Below, piece after piece: positions 42,980 to 52,376 of a stretch of DNA of 64,000 nucleotides. Source of the DNA: CBDCWA01 sp965223255 (GTDB lineage: Bacteria; Pseudomonadota; Alphaproteobacteria; Rhizobiales; Hyphomicrobiaceae); contig CBDCWA010000003.1 of the NCBI GenBank assembly GCA_965223255.1, forward strand, positions 682,001 to 746,000. The letters are read 5' to 3'. Position 1 is the stretch's first letter; each line of letters begins with the position of its first letter. The position numbers were made by a program, and so were the translations under genes. Under the pieces are notes generated by a model, which ran no database searches, was not told where the DNA came from, and saw nothing but the letters and a program-made list of their open reading frames with translations.

Positions 42980-44308
42980 CTACCGCTTAAAAAAACGATT
43001 CTCCGGCCGCGGCAGCCCCAAGCTTTCGCGCAGCGTCGTACCCTCGTATTCCTTGCGGAACAGGCCGCGCGCCTGAAGTTCCGGTATCACCTTGTCGCAG
43101 AAATCGTCTAGGCCACCGGGCAGGTAAGGAAACTGGATAGTAAAGCCGTCGACAGCCCGTTGATCTAGCCACGTCTGCATCTCATCGGCGATCATTTTTG
43201 GCGTCCCGATCATAGACAGGCCTTGGTGGCCGGCGAGACGCTGTGCGAGTTGACGAACCGTGAGGTTCTCGGCACGCGCCAGCTTTAAAACTCTCTCACG
43301 TCCACTTTTACTTTGTTCAGTTTCAGGGACGTCCGGCAACCTATCGTCCAGCTCAAATTTCGTCGCATCGACACCGAGTGCGATTGTTAACGCACCCAGG
43401 CCATTGGCAAAGTTGGCAAGGCTGTCGAGCTTGTCGCGTTTGGCTTTGGCTTCTTCCCACGTGTCGCCAACAACCACGAAGCATGCCGGCTGAATGACCA
43501 TATGGTCGGGATTGCGACCGATCTTTTTCATGCGGCCTTTCACGTCAGCGTAGAAATCCTTGGCAACGTCTATGTTGGCCTGGGCTGTGAACACCGCCTC
43601 AGCAGTTTCGGCGGCTAATTGCCTGCTCGCGTCGGAGGCACCGGCCTGAACAATTAGCGGCCAGCCTTGTACCGGGCGGGCGATGTTAAGCGGCCCTTTA
43701 ACGGACAAGAACTCGCCCTTGTGGCCTAGTTCGTGCATTTTGTCCGGATCGACAAACACGCCGCTTTCGACGTCTCGCACGAATGCGTCGTCGGCCCAGG
43801 AATCCCAAAGCCCCGTCACGACATCGTAGAACTCGCGTGCGCGCCTGTAACGGACGGCATGCTCCATTTGCTTGTCCATGCCGAAGTTCTTAGCTGCGTC
43901 AGGATTGGATGTTGTGACAATGTTCCAGCCTGCACGGCCATTCGACAAATGGTCGAGCGACGCGAAGCGTCGGGCGATATGATATGGCGCATCAAACGTC
44001 GTCGAGCCGGTGGCCACCAGACCGATGTTGCTCGTGTGTTGCGAGAGTGCAGAGAGTAGCGTGAAAGGCTCGAATGAGGTCGTGGTGTGACTGCGCTTCA
44101 AGGCGTCGATCGACATGTTAAGCACAGCCATGTGATCAGCCATGAAGTATGCATCGAATTTTGCTGCCTCCAGTTTCTTTATGAACTGAATGTGGTGCGG
44201 AAGGCTGAAATTCGCCTCCTTGTAGGCACCGGGGTAGCGCCATGCGCCAGCATGGATAGAAGAGGGGCGCATGAACGCATTGAAATGCAGGCGGCGGTGC
44301 GTGGACAT
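42980..44308 (-). CDS. luciferase-like FMNH2-dependent monooxygenase (NtaA/SnaA/DszA group)
   Basis: 442 residues of the bacterial-luciferase barrel. Group marks: HAGAWRYPGAYK, FDAYFMADHMAVLN, FEPFTLLSALSQHTSNIGL, DHLSNGRAGWNIVTTSNPDAAKNFG, and GWPLIVQAGASDASRQLAAETAEAVFTAQ. Members oxidise nitrilotriacetate, EDTA, dibenzothiophene sulfone, dimethyl sulfide or alkanesulfonates with FMNH2 from a separate reductase. No reductase is adjacent. AGGAGAG precedes the ATG. The substrate is unknown; the surrounding sulfur and phosphorus genes make an organosulfur compound plausible. Confidence 0.92.
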   Translation of the reverse strand: MSTHRRLHFNAFMRPSSIHAGAWRYPGAYKEANFSLPHHIQFIKKLEAAKFDAYFMADHMAVLNMSIDALKRSHTTTSFEPFTLLSALSQHTSNIGLVATGSTTFDAPYHIARRFASLDHLSNGRAGWNIVTTSNPDAAKNFGMDKQMEHAVRYRRAREFYDVVTGLWDSWADDAFVRDVESGVFVDPDKMHELGHKGEFLSVKGPLNIARPVQGWPLIVQAGASDASRQLAAETAEAVFTAQANIDVAKDFYADVKGRMKKIGRNPDHMVIQPACFVVVGDTWEEAKAKRDKLDSLANFANGLGALTIALGVDATKFELDDRLPDVPETEQSKSGRERVLKLARAENLTVRQLAQRLAGHQGLSMIGTPKMIADEMQTWLDQRAVDGFTIQFPYLPGGLDDFCDKVIPELQARGLFRKEYEGTTLRESLGLPRPENRFFKR

Positions 44309-44596
44309 TGTTAGAACTCTCCTGACGGCGCTACGGTTGGCAGGGTGACTGAGGACGTTCGGCAGACAAGCCCTGAGAGCTATGCGCGAACGTTGGTGAC
44401 GGTATCAATCGATAAGGCGGCTTCCACCAGGCCCACCAATGTTGCGGCTACGTCATTTTCTGCTTGCACTAGAATGTCTGAAAGGTCAAACGCGTCGCTT
44501 CGCTCCCTGACGGTATACCCTATAATGGCCGCTGCATACTGCAACCAGACATCCTAGCCCATCGTGGTCTCTCCGTTGAAATCTATGGAGAAACCC

Positions 44597-45091
44597 ATGA
44601 CTGAGAAACCAATCGCCGTATATCCGAACGTCAATCGTAAACCTTGGAACAAAGGGAAAATGATCGGCTCCAGTCCACCCCTTAGACCAAAGCACGTTTG
44701 GGCCATTCGCACCAAACTCCAACTCGAAAAAGAAATTCGCAATCTTGCGCCGTTCAACTTTGCGGTCGATAGCAGGTAGCGAGGCTGTGATGTTGTTGCC
44801 ATCCGTGTAGAGGATGTTGCGCCACGCGGTTATGCTGTTGATCGCGACATCGTTCGTCAGCGTAAGACTGGCCGGCCGGTCAAGTTCGAACTGACCGAGC
44901 AAACACGCTTGGCAATCGCTGAGTACCTGCGGTTGACAGAACGCAAACCAGCTCAGTTCCTTCTTGCAGGTAGCCGCGAGCCAGCTGGACTGACCACACG
45001 GCAGTATGCACGACTTGTGCAGGAATGGGTGGCAAGTATTGGGCTCGACCCATCCAAGTTCGGCACGCATCCGCTGCGAAGGACCAAGACG
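44597..45091 (+). pseudogene. tyrosine recombinase/integrase, nonsense-mutated and 3'-truncated
   Basis: MTEKPIAVYPNVNRKPWNKGK begins a common proteobacterial integrase; the frame then reads LRPKHVWAIRTKLQ, AVDSR, stop TAG at 44777-44779, and continues RGCDVVAIRVEDVAP, RQRKTGRPVKFELTEQTR, LTTRQYARLVQEWV, FGTHPLRRTK. TAG stands where the family has Leu (TTG), a single-base change. After RRTK the homology ends near 45091, so the catalytic His and Tyr of the C-terminus are lost. Confidence 0.85.
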
Positions 45092-45150
45092 GTCCGGCGG
45101 GCGGTCTGGTGTAGTGGCTCATATTTAGTTTGGTTTTCAAGATGAAACGT

Positions 45151-47199
45151 CTACTGGCCCGGCATCCACAGGCACAGTTCAGAAGGCATTTTCGAATTGA
45201 AGCCCTTGCCGTCAACGAATTCTGAAGGCACCCGCTCACCGGACAATAGATCGATTAACAAGCCTGACTCTGCTGCTTCCCCAATTCTCGGTGCACTCTG
45301 AGGCGTAACAAGCCAATAACGGCGTCCTTGGCCGTCGGTTAAAGAAATGGACGTTACATCCTTTGCAGGCACTAATACGCCGTCGGCTTGTTCACCAATC
45401 GCGTTGGCTAGTAAACCGTTCATGTGCCGCACGACGTGGTAGGCGGAGCGCGGATTGAAAAACCGATCGACAACCCCATGACGCCTGTAGTAGCCGCGAT
45501 CGACATCGGCGAACGTGTCAAGGTAGACATGCATGTCGCCGTACGCGGCAGATACGGCAAGCGCTTCAGCAACTCTGTTTGCGACCCAGTCGTCGCCGGC
45601 CGGCGACGCACCTGGGCTCCCCATTGTCATGCGTATATGCAGCGACGCCTTGAGCCCGTGCTGGTTGCAAACATCGCCAACCTCTCGTGCCGCCTGCCAG
45701 GGGGACAGTTCCCCTGGTATGCGAAATATGGCACCCGCGACACCATCCCATTGCGCCAACTCGGCAAGCTGTTCGCCGTCATATGGCGTAAATCCATGGC
45801 TGCCGGTGTGGTAGAATTTCGTATCGCCGTGCTTCAATTCATCTATCGAGCGAAATTTTGAAACAACGAGCGATATACCCGCTGCGTTCGCTGCCGTGGA
45901 TGCTGCTTCCACAGTTGCAGGCAACTTGTCAAACCCGTCGGCAATTTCCCAAATGTCAATCAGACCGCGGGCTTGGGTGACAACGTCGAGGGTACGGCCG
46001 TCGGGAATGCCGAATGAGAACAGCGTAAAGAGAATGCCTTGTCGCGCGCAATCATCAAGCCGTGCGCGATGCGCAGGATCAAGCAGATCACGCAGAGGAA
46101 TACGCAATCGCTTCACGCCCATATCGATGATTGCCATTAACCCGTAGTCATTGCGAATTCGTTTGCGGTCAAATTCGTCAAGCGCTCCAGAGGGCGGGAC
46201 TTCTATGACCTCAAGCCAATTTTGGCGCATATCGAATCCAAACCGGGTGTTTGAATTTTGTCGGGGATGAACGGTGGCAATCTGGTCTTGAGATGTGCGG
46301 GGTGGTTTTCCAGCCTCCGCGACTTCACCATATGTCCTAATCCATTCGCAGATATGACCGCCTTCATATATGTGGACGAGAAAATATCCCAACTTGCCGA
46401 TGTCATTGCGCCCGAACTGCATCTCCGGCGTGGGAACCACACGGTAGATCTCGGAATAGTCCAAGCGAATGAACGCCGTCGACGGCACAAGGTAGCAATC
46501 CGTTCCGCGATAATGATTGTACCAAACATTGTGGACGTGACCGGTAAATATGGCCTCCACCTTGTGGTGTTCGATCAACTTCAGGAGCCATTCTCGGCCA
46601 GGGTTGGCGAGATTGTCATAATGTTCCTCTTCATCCGGATAGGTGAGAAAAAGTGGGTAATGGCAGTTTAGAAAAATTCGTTTCCCTTTAGCGTTGGCTG
46701 CCTTCAACTCAGCTTCTAGCCAGGCTCGCTGTTTGGCCTCCAACTCAAGACCGGAGTTTATGATTTGGGAATCGAAGAGGATGAAGCGACAGCCATCATG
46801 ATCAAAGGCCCGAAAATCTGCACCGAAGTGCGACTGCCATAACGCGATAAAATCCTCCTTCACGATTGCCATAGGACCCCAATCGATGGGCTTATCGCCG
46901 ATATCGTGATTGCCGGGCAGAACGTGAAGTGGATGTTTCAGGTCTGCGATCTGTTCTTTAAAACACTGGGCGGCCTGTTGGTACAGGTCTGGAACTGCAG
47001 GGACTGGATGCAACTGGTCCCCCAAATGTATGACGAATGCCAAATCGCGCCTGTTTAGATCATGTATTACGTGACGCATCCGCCCATTGGCGAGCTTGTT
47101 GACTTCGAACTCGGAATTGGATTCGGTTTCGCTTTGATTGACGTGCGTGTCAGTCATCACGGCATAGGTGAACAATCTCTTTCCAAGTTCGTTTGGCAT
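45151..47199 (-). CDS. two-domain calcineurin-like metallophosphoesterase with unknown C-terminal domain
   Basis: 682 residues. Residues 10-300 are a calcineurin-like phosphoesterase: VMTDTHVNQ, IHLGDQLHP, LPGNHDIGD, NCHYPLF and TGHVHN give the two-metal site. Residues about 325-670 form a second domain that looks like a TIM barrel (IPLRDLLDPAHRARLDDCARQG, LFSFGIPDGRTLDVV, LVVSKFRSIDEL, YGDMHVYLDTFADVDRG); I cannot name it. No signal peptide. Start at 47199 with AAGGGGG seven bases upstream. It faces the sarcosine-dehydrogenase-like gene. Likely cleaves a phosphodiester of unknown nature. Confidence 0.85.
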   Translation of the reverse strand: MPNELGKRLFTYAVMTDTHVNQSETESNSEFEVNKLANGRMRHVIHDLNRRDLAFVIHLGDQLHPVPAVPDLYQQAAQCFKEQIADLKHPLHVLPGNHDIGDKPIDWGPMAIVKEDFIALWQSHFGADFRAFDHDGCRFILFDSQIINSGLELEAKQRAWLEAELKAANAKGKRIFLNCHYPLFLTYPDEEEHYDNLANPGREWLLKLIEHHKVEAIFTGHVHNVWYNHYRGTDCYLVPSTAFIRLDYSEIYRVVPTPEMQFGRNDIGKLGYFLVHIYEGGHICEWIRTYGEVAEAGKPPRTSQDQIATVHPRQNSNTRFGFDMRQNWLEVIEVPPSGALDEFDRKRIRNDYGLMAIIDMGVKRLRIPLRDLLDPAHRARLDDCARQGILFTLFSFGIPDGRTLDVVTQARGLIDIWEIADGFDKLPATVEAASTAANAAGISLVVSKFRSIDELKHGDTKFYHTGSHGFTPYDGEQLAELAQWDGVAGAIFRIPGELSPWQAAREVGDVCNQHGLKASLHIRMTMGSPGASPAGDDWVANRVAEALAVSAAYGDMHVYLDTFADVDRGYYRRHGVVDRFFNPRSAYHVVRHMNGLLANAIGEQADGVLVPAKDVTSISLTDGQGRRYWLVTPQSAPRIGEAAESGLLIDLLSGERVPSEFVDGKGFNSKMPSELCLWMPGQ

Positions 47200-47377
47200 C
47201 AAACGACCCCCTTGATTTGACAATCCGCAATCTGTCACCAATCCACGATAACTTGTTCACTTTACAGGTTCGAGGTGGGCTGGCAATCTCAAGCTGCGTG
47301 GCAAATCGGCGTGCGTCGGCATCGGTCTGCTCGAACACGCCTGCTCGCTCCAATTCAGTTCAGGGATAGGCTAGCCA

Positions 47378-49828
47378 ATGGACAAAACACTACCCACCCA
47401 TGCCCAGGTGGTGATAATTGGTGGTGGAATTGTCGGTTGTTCCGTTGCCTATCATTTAGCGAAGCTCGGTTGGCGCGATATCGTGCTTGTCGAACAAGGC
47501 CAACTCAGTTGCGGCACCACATGGCATGCGGCCGGGTTGGTTGGTCAGTTGCGGGCCCATGCAAACCTGACCAGCCTTATTCGCTATTCTTGCGAACTCT
47601 ATGAAAACCTGGAAGCCGAAACCGGCCAGGCCACCGGCTGGAAGCGCTGTGGCAGTGTTTCTATTGCCCGTACGACTGATCGCATGACGTTGCTCAAGCG
47701 CACTGCCGCATCGGCACGGGCCCAAGGTGTTGAGGCTGAAGTAATCAGCGCCGAGGAGGCCGGGCGGCTTTGGCCGATGATGCGCACCGACGATCTTGTC
47801 GGCGGCGTCTGGATTCCGGGTGATGGCAAAGTCAACCCTTCGGATGTCACACAGGCTCTTGCAAAGGGCGCGCGCGCTGCCGGCGCTAAAATCTTCGAGG
47901 GAGTCAAAGTGACCGGCTTTGAAATTACCAGTGGCGCCGTCACGGGTGTTAAGACCGACCAGGGCACCATTAATTGTAATGTCACCGTCAACTGTGCAGG
48001 CCAGTGGGCACGACAAGTCGGGCGTTTGTGCGGTGTATCGGTGCCGCTTTATTCGGCCGAGCATCTATACCTCATAACCAAACCAATCGATGGCGTTAGC
48101 CCCGACCTACCAGTGCTGCGCGATCCCGACGGTTATATTTATTTCAAGGAAGAGGTCGGCGGTTTTGTCATGGGCGGGTTCGAACCAGAAGCCAAGCCGT
48201 GGGGCATGAATGGAATCCCAGATCACTTCGAATTCGCGTTGCTAGATGAAGATTGGGATCAATTCGAGATCCTGATGACCAATGCCCTGATGCGGGTCCC
48301 GGCACTGGAAACCGCAGAAGTCCGTCAGCTGTTGAACGGACCGGAATGTTTTACACCGGACGCCAATTTCATAATCGGTGAAGCTCCTGAGCTCAGGAAC
48401 TTTTTCATCTGTGCTGGCATGAATTCAATGGGTATCGCCACTGCAGGTGGTGCCGGCAAGGCAATTGCGGAGTGGATCGACGCCGGTGAACCAACCATGG
48501 ATCTCTGGCCCGTGGATGTTCGCCGCTTTGCCCCATTCCATGCCGACGAGACCTGGCTTGCCGCCCGCGTCGTCGAGACACTTGGCAAGCACTACGCCAT
48601 GAATTGGCCAAATCTCGAAATGGAATCGGCCAGGCCACTTCGCCAATCGCCACTTTACGAGCAACTGAAACAATCCGGGGCCTGCTTTGGCTCAAAAATG
48701 GGATGGGAGCGGCCGATTTGGTTTGCCCCGAAGGGTGTCGAACCCAAGATCGAATATTCCTTTGGCCGTCAAAACTGGTTTAGCTACGCCGCTGAGGAGC
48801 ACCGTGCAGCGCGCGAGGCGGTTGCCATATTCGACGTGACATCATTCTCGAAATTCGTCGTGCAAGGTCGAGACGCCGAAGCGGTTATGCAGCGTCTCTG
48901 TGCCAACAATGTCGGGGTCGATGCAGGGCGGATCGTCTACACAGGCATGCTAAATTCCAACGGCGGGTACGAAAGTGATCTAACAGTCACGCGCTGGTCC
49001 GAAGATACCTATTTTATCGTCTCCGGCACCGCCCAGGCGACCCGCGATGCCGATTGGATCCGCCGCAACATCAGCCCAGGATTAAATGCCACGCTCACCG
49101 ATGTAACCTCGGCCTATGCGGTGATCAGTATCATGGGGCCTCGGTCACGTGAGTTGCTAGCCGCAGCAAGCGGCGCCGATCTAAGCAATGATGTCTTTCC
49201 ATTCGGCACAAGCAGTGAGATTGGAATCGGATACGCCACCTTACGGGCGCATCGTATTACCTATGTCGGCGAACTTGGCTGGGAGCTCTATGTGCCTGTC
49301 GAATGTGCCGTTTCGGTGTACCATGCTCTGATCAAGGCAGGTGCCGCATTCGATCTCCGCACTGCCGGTTATTACGCGATAGATTCACTTCGACTGGAGA
49401 AGGGTTATCGCGCCTGGGGCACGGACGTGACACCTGACTATACACCTTATGAGGCTGGGTTGGGCTTTGCGGTCGCAATGGATAAGACCGTCGACTTTAT
49501 CGGCCGCGAGGCATTGTTACGCCAAAAAGAACAGGGCATCACACGCCGGCTCGTCCAGTTCACGATTGACAATCCTGATGCTATCGCTTGGGGCAAAGAA
49601 CTGATACTGCGCGACGGCAAGGCTGTTGGCGAAGTGTCGTCCGCTGCCTATGGCCACACCTTGGGCTGTGCTGTCGCGTTGGGCTATGTCGTTAATGCGG
49701 ATGGCCTTGCGGACCGGAAATTCATCGAAACTGGACGGTTCGAGATTGACATTGGCGGTGAGCTTTTCACCGCTACGGCGCACTTGCGCCCGGCCTATGA
49801 TCCGAAGGGCAGTCGCATTCGGATTTGA
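47378..49828 (+). CDS. FAD-dependent dehydrogenase with GcvT-like C-terminal domain (sarcosine/dimethylglycine dehydrogenase-like)
   Basis: 816 residues, the length of dimethylglycine and sarcosine dehydrogenases. N-terminal DAO domain: VVIIGGGIVGCSVAYHLAKLGW (FAD), GTTWHAAGLVGQLR with the His used for covalent flavin, and FFICAGMNSMGIATAGG. From about residue 430 the chain is a GcvT/aminomethyltransferase fold (SKFVVQGRDAEAVMQRLCANNV, YESDLTVTRW, GELGWELYVP) that takes the one-carbon unit to tetrahydrofolate. Reaction: N-demethylation of a methylated glycine, giving glycine. TAGG precedes the ATG. Links to the glyoxylate/glycine genes elsewhere in the window. Confidence 0.93.
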   Translation: MDKTLPTHAQVVIIGGGIVGCSVAYHLAKLGWRDIVLVEQGQLSCGTTWHAAGLVGQLRAHANLTSLIRYSCELYENLEAETGQATGWKRCGSVSIARTTDRMTLLKRTAASARAQGVEAEVISAEEAGRLWPMMRTDDLVGGVWIPGDGKVNPSDVTQALAKGARAAGAKIFEGVKVTGFEITSGAVTGVKTDQGTINCNVTVNCAGQWARQVGRLCGVSVPLYSAEHLYLITKPIDGVSPDLPVLRDPDGYIYFKEEVGGFVMGGFEPEAKPWGMNGIPDHFEFALLDEDWDQFEILMTNALMRVPALETAEVRQLLNGPECFTPDANFIIGEAPELRNFFICAGMNSMGIATAGGAGKAIAEWIDAGEPTMDLWPVDVRRFAPFHADETWLAARVVETLGKHYAMNWPNLEMESARPLRQSPLYEQLKQSGACFGSKMGWERPIWFAPKGVEPKIEYSFGRQNWFSYAAEEHRAAREAVAIFDVTSFSKFVVQGRDAEAVMQRLCANNVGVDAGRIVYTGMLNSNGGYESDLTVTRWSEDTYFIVSGTAQATRDADWIRRNISPGLNATLTDVTSAYAVISIMGPRSRELLAAASGADLSNDVFPFGTSSEIGIGYATLRAHRITYVGELGWELYVPVECAVSVYHALIKAGAAFDLRTAGYYAIDSLRLEKGYRAWGTDVTPDYTPYEAGLGFAVAMDKTVDFIGREALLRQKEQGITRRLVQFTIDNPDAIAWGKELILRDGKAVGEVSSAAYGHTLGCAVALGYVVNADGLADRKFIETGRFEIDIGGELFTATAHLRPAYDPKGSRIRI

Positions 49829-49854
49829 GCGCACTTGAAACGACCACTGTTATT

Positions 49855-50292
49855 TCACCGAGTACTGTCCCATTTATGAGCGTTCCCGGCCAGCTCCATC
49901 ATAATAGCTGACAGTTCTGGTTCATCGACTTCCTTTGCAGCCGATTCTAAATCAAACCATCTCCGCTCACGTTGATCTTCTTCTGGCCAATTGGGTGCAA
50001 GCTCGTTGACGAACAATAGATACACACTTACGTCGAGTTCTCGTTCGCTATTTTTTTCACGCTTGGGATAAGAATACTTACCGATTGGACTTGCGCCGAC
50101 AGTCCCGCGAACGCCAGCCTCCTCAAAAGCTTCGCGCAGGGCTGCACCCGAAAGACTGTCGCCATTCTCTGGCCAACCTTTCGGTATGACCCAGCGTCCG
50201 GTGTCACGAGAGGTAACAAGTAATACGTGCAGCCGACTCTTGTCTGCAATCTTCAGGCACAAGGCGCCGACCTGTATTCTTGATTTGGTCAT
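49855..50292 (-). CDS. Nudix hydrolase
   Basis: 145 residues. Nudix box: KGWPENGDSLSGAALREAFEEAGV at about residues 38-61, with REAFEEAG intact and the first Glu of the consensus replaced by Asp, as in the diphosphoinositol polyphosphate / Ap5A subgroup (PKGWP start). Family members hydrolyse nucleoside diphosphates linked to another moiety. The ATG at 50292 has no clear ribosome-binding site. It ends 26 bases from the convergent dehydrogenase. Substrate unknown. Confidence 0.88.
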   Translation of the reverse strand: MTKSRIQVGALCLKIADKSRLHVLLVTSRDTGRWVIPKGWPENGDSLSGAALREAFEEAGVRGTVGASPIGKYSYPKREKNSERELDVSVYLLFVNELAPNWPEEDQRERRWFDLESAAKEVDEPELSAIMMELAGNAHKWDSTR

Positions 50293-50430
50293 CGTGAGTT
50301 TATCATAGTTTAGGTGCCTACTCTGCAACTCGGACTAAGCCAAATCATTGTCAGCTATTGACCAAGTTCTGGGAAGCCAAACTCCGGAATGGCGCTTGGC
50401 AACGCCACCCACTTGGGCTGGCAACGAGTT

Positions 50431-52092
50431 TCAAGCCAAACGACTGTCTTTAAGCCTCCCTGCGGCTTCCAGCAAAGGATAGCCGCATGACGCAAACAAT
50501 GAATTTATCCGCTTTAAGTCGCGCATAATGTCGATGTGGAATGATGTTGTTGCAACCGAATTGGGCAGTCTATCGTGCAATCTTTCAAAGTGATTCGTTG
50601 TGCTTGTAAATTCAATATCCCGAAACTGCTCCTTGCGGCGGATCAATAATTGCGCGTCATTGAGTTGCTTTTCCATAAAGACCTTTGATGCAAGATGTAT
50701 CGTCTCGCTGACGTATTTGTAGGCGTCCATCAACTCAGAGAAGCCTTGTTCGGAAAATTCTTGTCCGCTCTGAATTTTTTGCCTAATCGTGTCAAGCAAA
50801 CTGCGCTCGATTACATCGCCAGCGTGTTCCAAGTTGACGGTGAAAGATAAGATCTCGAATGCTCGTGCTCCCTCCTCCTCTTCTAACTCCTCGTGGATGA
50901 TATCTGTCAGATAGAGCTTTATGTCCTGATATAGTCGGTCCACGCCATCATCGAGCTTGCGCGTTGTTGTGCATAGTTGTCGATCGCTCGTCTCAAGTGC
51001 TTCGATCGACTTCTGGAGCATGTGTTCCACCTTGCCGACCATACGGATTGTCTCACGCGATGCCGCTGACAGGGCAAGTCCAGGAACCTGCTTGGCCAAC
51101 GGATCAAGAAAGCGGGGTGCGTCGGGGTCATCCTCAACTGGTGGGTCTGTTATGAGGCGGGAGAGCACCTGCGCAGCAGTGTTGAGCCCGCCGATGAACA
51201 CGGCAGCCAAAAGACCATTGAACAGTAGATGAATGACGATTAGCTGCTGTCCGGGAGTCGTGACCATATTTGTCACCAACGGCGACCAGTAGCTGATCGT
51301 CAAAGCGGCCAGAACTGCACCACTCAATCGAAACACTAGGTTGCCAAACAGGATCTGCCTGGCAGCACTGCGCTCGGCAAGCGCAAGCACGGCAGCAGGA
51401 ATTCCAGCGCCGGCATTCACACCGAGCACAAGATAGAACGCGAATTGCTCATTCGAGAACAGGCCATTGCTCGTCATCACCACCAATAGAAGCAGGACGG
51501 CGAGGCTCGAATGAACGAGCCAAGTCAAGAGCGCCGCCAGTACAAAACCAATAAATGGTTCTTGAGCAAGGGCGCCGATCAAACTGTACAGCACGCTGCT
51601 CGTGCTCAACTGACCAGCCGCGCTCGACAGGGTTTGCAACGCCAGAAATACACATCCCAATCCCATCAAAACCCGGCCCAATTGTTTCAAAAGCCGGTTC
51701 TTTTTGTCATAACTGGCGTGCACGACGAGGCCAGCGAAGAACAAGATCGGCCAGAACTTATGGATGTTCAACGCTAGTATTTGAACGACAATGGCACTGC
51801 CGATATCTGCCCCCAGCATGATGGCCAAGCCAGCCGCCACGCCAAATGCGCCAGCGCTTGCAAACGATGCTGCAATCAGCCCAACCGCCGTTGAGCTTTG
51901 CAGAATCATCGCAGAAACAATGCCTGTCGAGAGTGAGGTAAAACGATTCGACGTCCCAACAGCCAAGGCAGCCCGTATGCGCGCTGAAAATGCACGCGCC
52001 ATGCCTGTGCGGGTCATGCGCGCACCCCAAATCAACAAGGCGGCGCTGCCTGCAATCAAAAATAAGAGCTCCGTTCCCGACATTGACATCAT
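50431..52092 (-). CDS. Na/Pi cotransporter family protein with PhoU-like domain (NptA/YjbB type)
   Basis: 553 residues. The membrane half (about 1-320) has two inverted repeats with QSSTA (MILQSSTAVGLI) and the second-repeat SSLA (LVHSSLAVLL), the marks of sodium/phosphate cotransporters. The C-terminal part (about 340-545) is a helical PhoU-like domain. Bacterial relatives can move phosphate outward or inward. Close to phosphonate genes (phnA, phnY), where excess phosphate would be released. Ribosome-binding site weak; three ATGs in the first four codons. It ends the leftward run after DUF3604 but is separated from it by 284 bases. Confidence 0.9.
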   Translation of the reverse strand: MMSMSGTELLFLIAGSAALLIWGARMTRTGMARAFSARIRAALAVGTSNRFTSLSTGIVSAMILQSSTAVGLIAASFASAGAFGVAAGLAIMLGADIGSAIVVQILALNIHKFWPILFFAGLVVHASYDKKNRLLKQLGRVLMGLGCVFLALQTLSSAAGQLSTSSVLYSLIGALAQEPFIGFVLAALLTWLVHSSLAVLLLLVVMTSNGLFSNEQFAFYLVLGVNAGAGIPAAVLALAERSAARQILFGNLVFRLSGAVLAALTISYWSPLVTNMVTTPGQQLIVIHLLFNGLLAAVFIGGLNTAAQVLSRLITDPPVEDDPDAPRFLDPLAKQVPGLALSAASRETIRMVGKVEHMLQKSIEALETSDRQLCTTTRKLDDGVDRLYQDIKLYLTDIIHEELEEEEGARAFEILSFTVNLEHAGDVIERSLLDTIRQKIQSGQEFSEQGFSELMDAYKYVSETIHLASKVFMEKQLNDAQLLIRRKEQFRDIEFTSTTNHFERLHDRLPNSVATTSFHIDIMRDLKRINSLFASCGYPLLEAAGRLKDSRLA

Positions 52093-52376
52093 GCTACAAC
52101 GTCTTTGTGGATGACCATTGCCAACACTTGGCGTGCGTCAATCCAAGCCAGTCCCGCTGTCCGGAATGCAACAAATAGGGCCAGACGTGCAATTGCTTCC
52201 TTGTTAGGGGCGTCTATAAAGTTTATGCCTGATAAGCAGGGCACCAGCCACCGCTTATCCTGCCGCTATTTGTTGACTGTTAAATCCTGCCCAAAAGCAC
52301 TCCCTTCCAATTTACCTCATTTTGGCACTATAAACCGTGCTCGATTGCACTCAATGCGACGTCGTTTGAATACGCA

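Noticed and set aside
44380..44553. Leftward 57-codon frame upstream of the LLM gene with fairly protein-like composition
   Set aside because: No ATG and no recognisable family; too short to support even as a relic.
44486..45070. Leftward 194-codon frame
   Set aside because: It is antisense to the integrase relic, whose rightward frame shows real homology; the long open frame is a shadow.
47456..48064. Leftward 202-codon frame
   Set aside because: Complement of the FAD-dependent dehydrogenase coding region.
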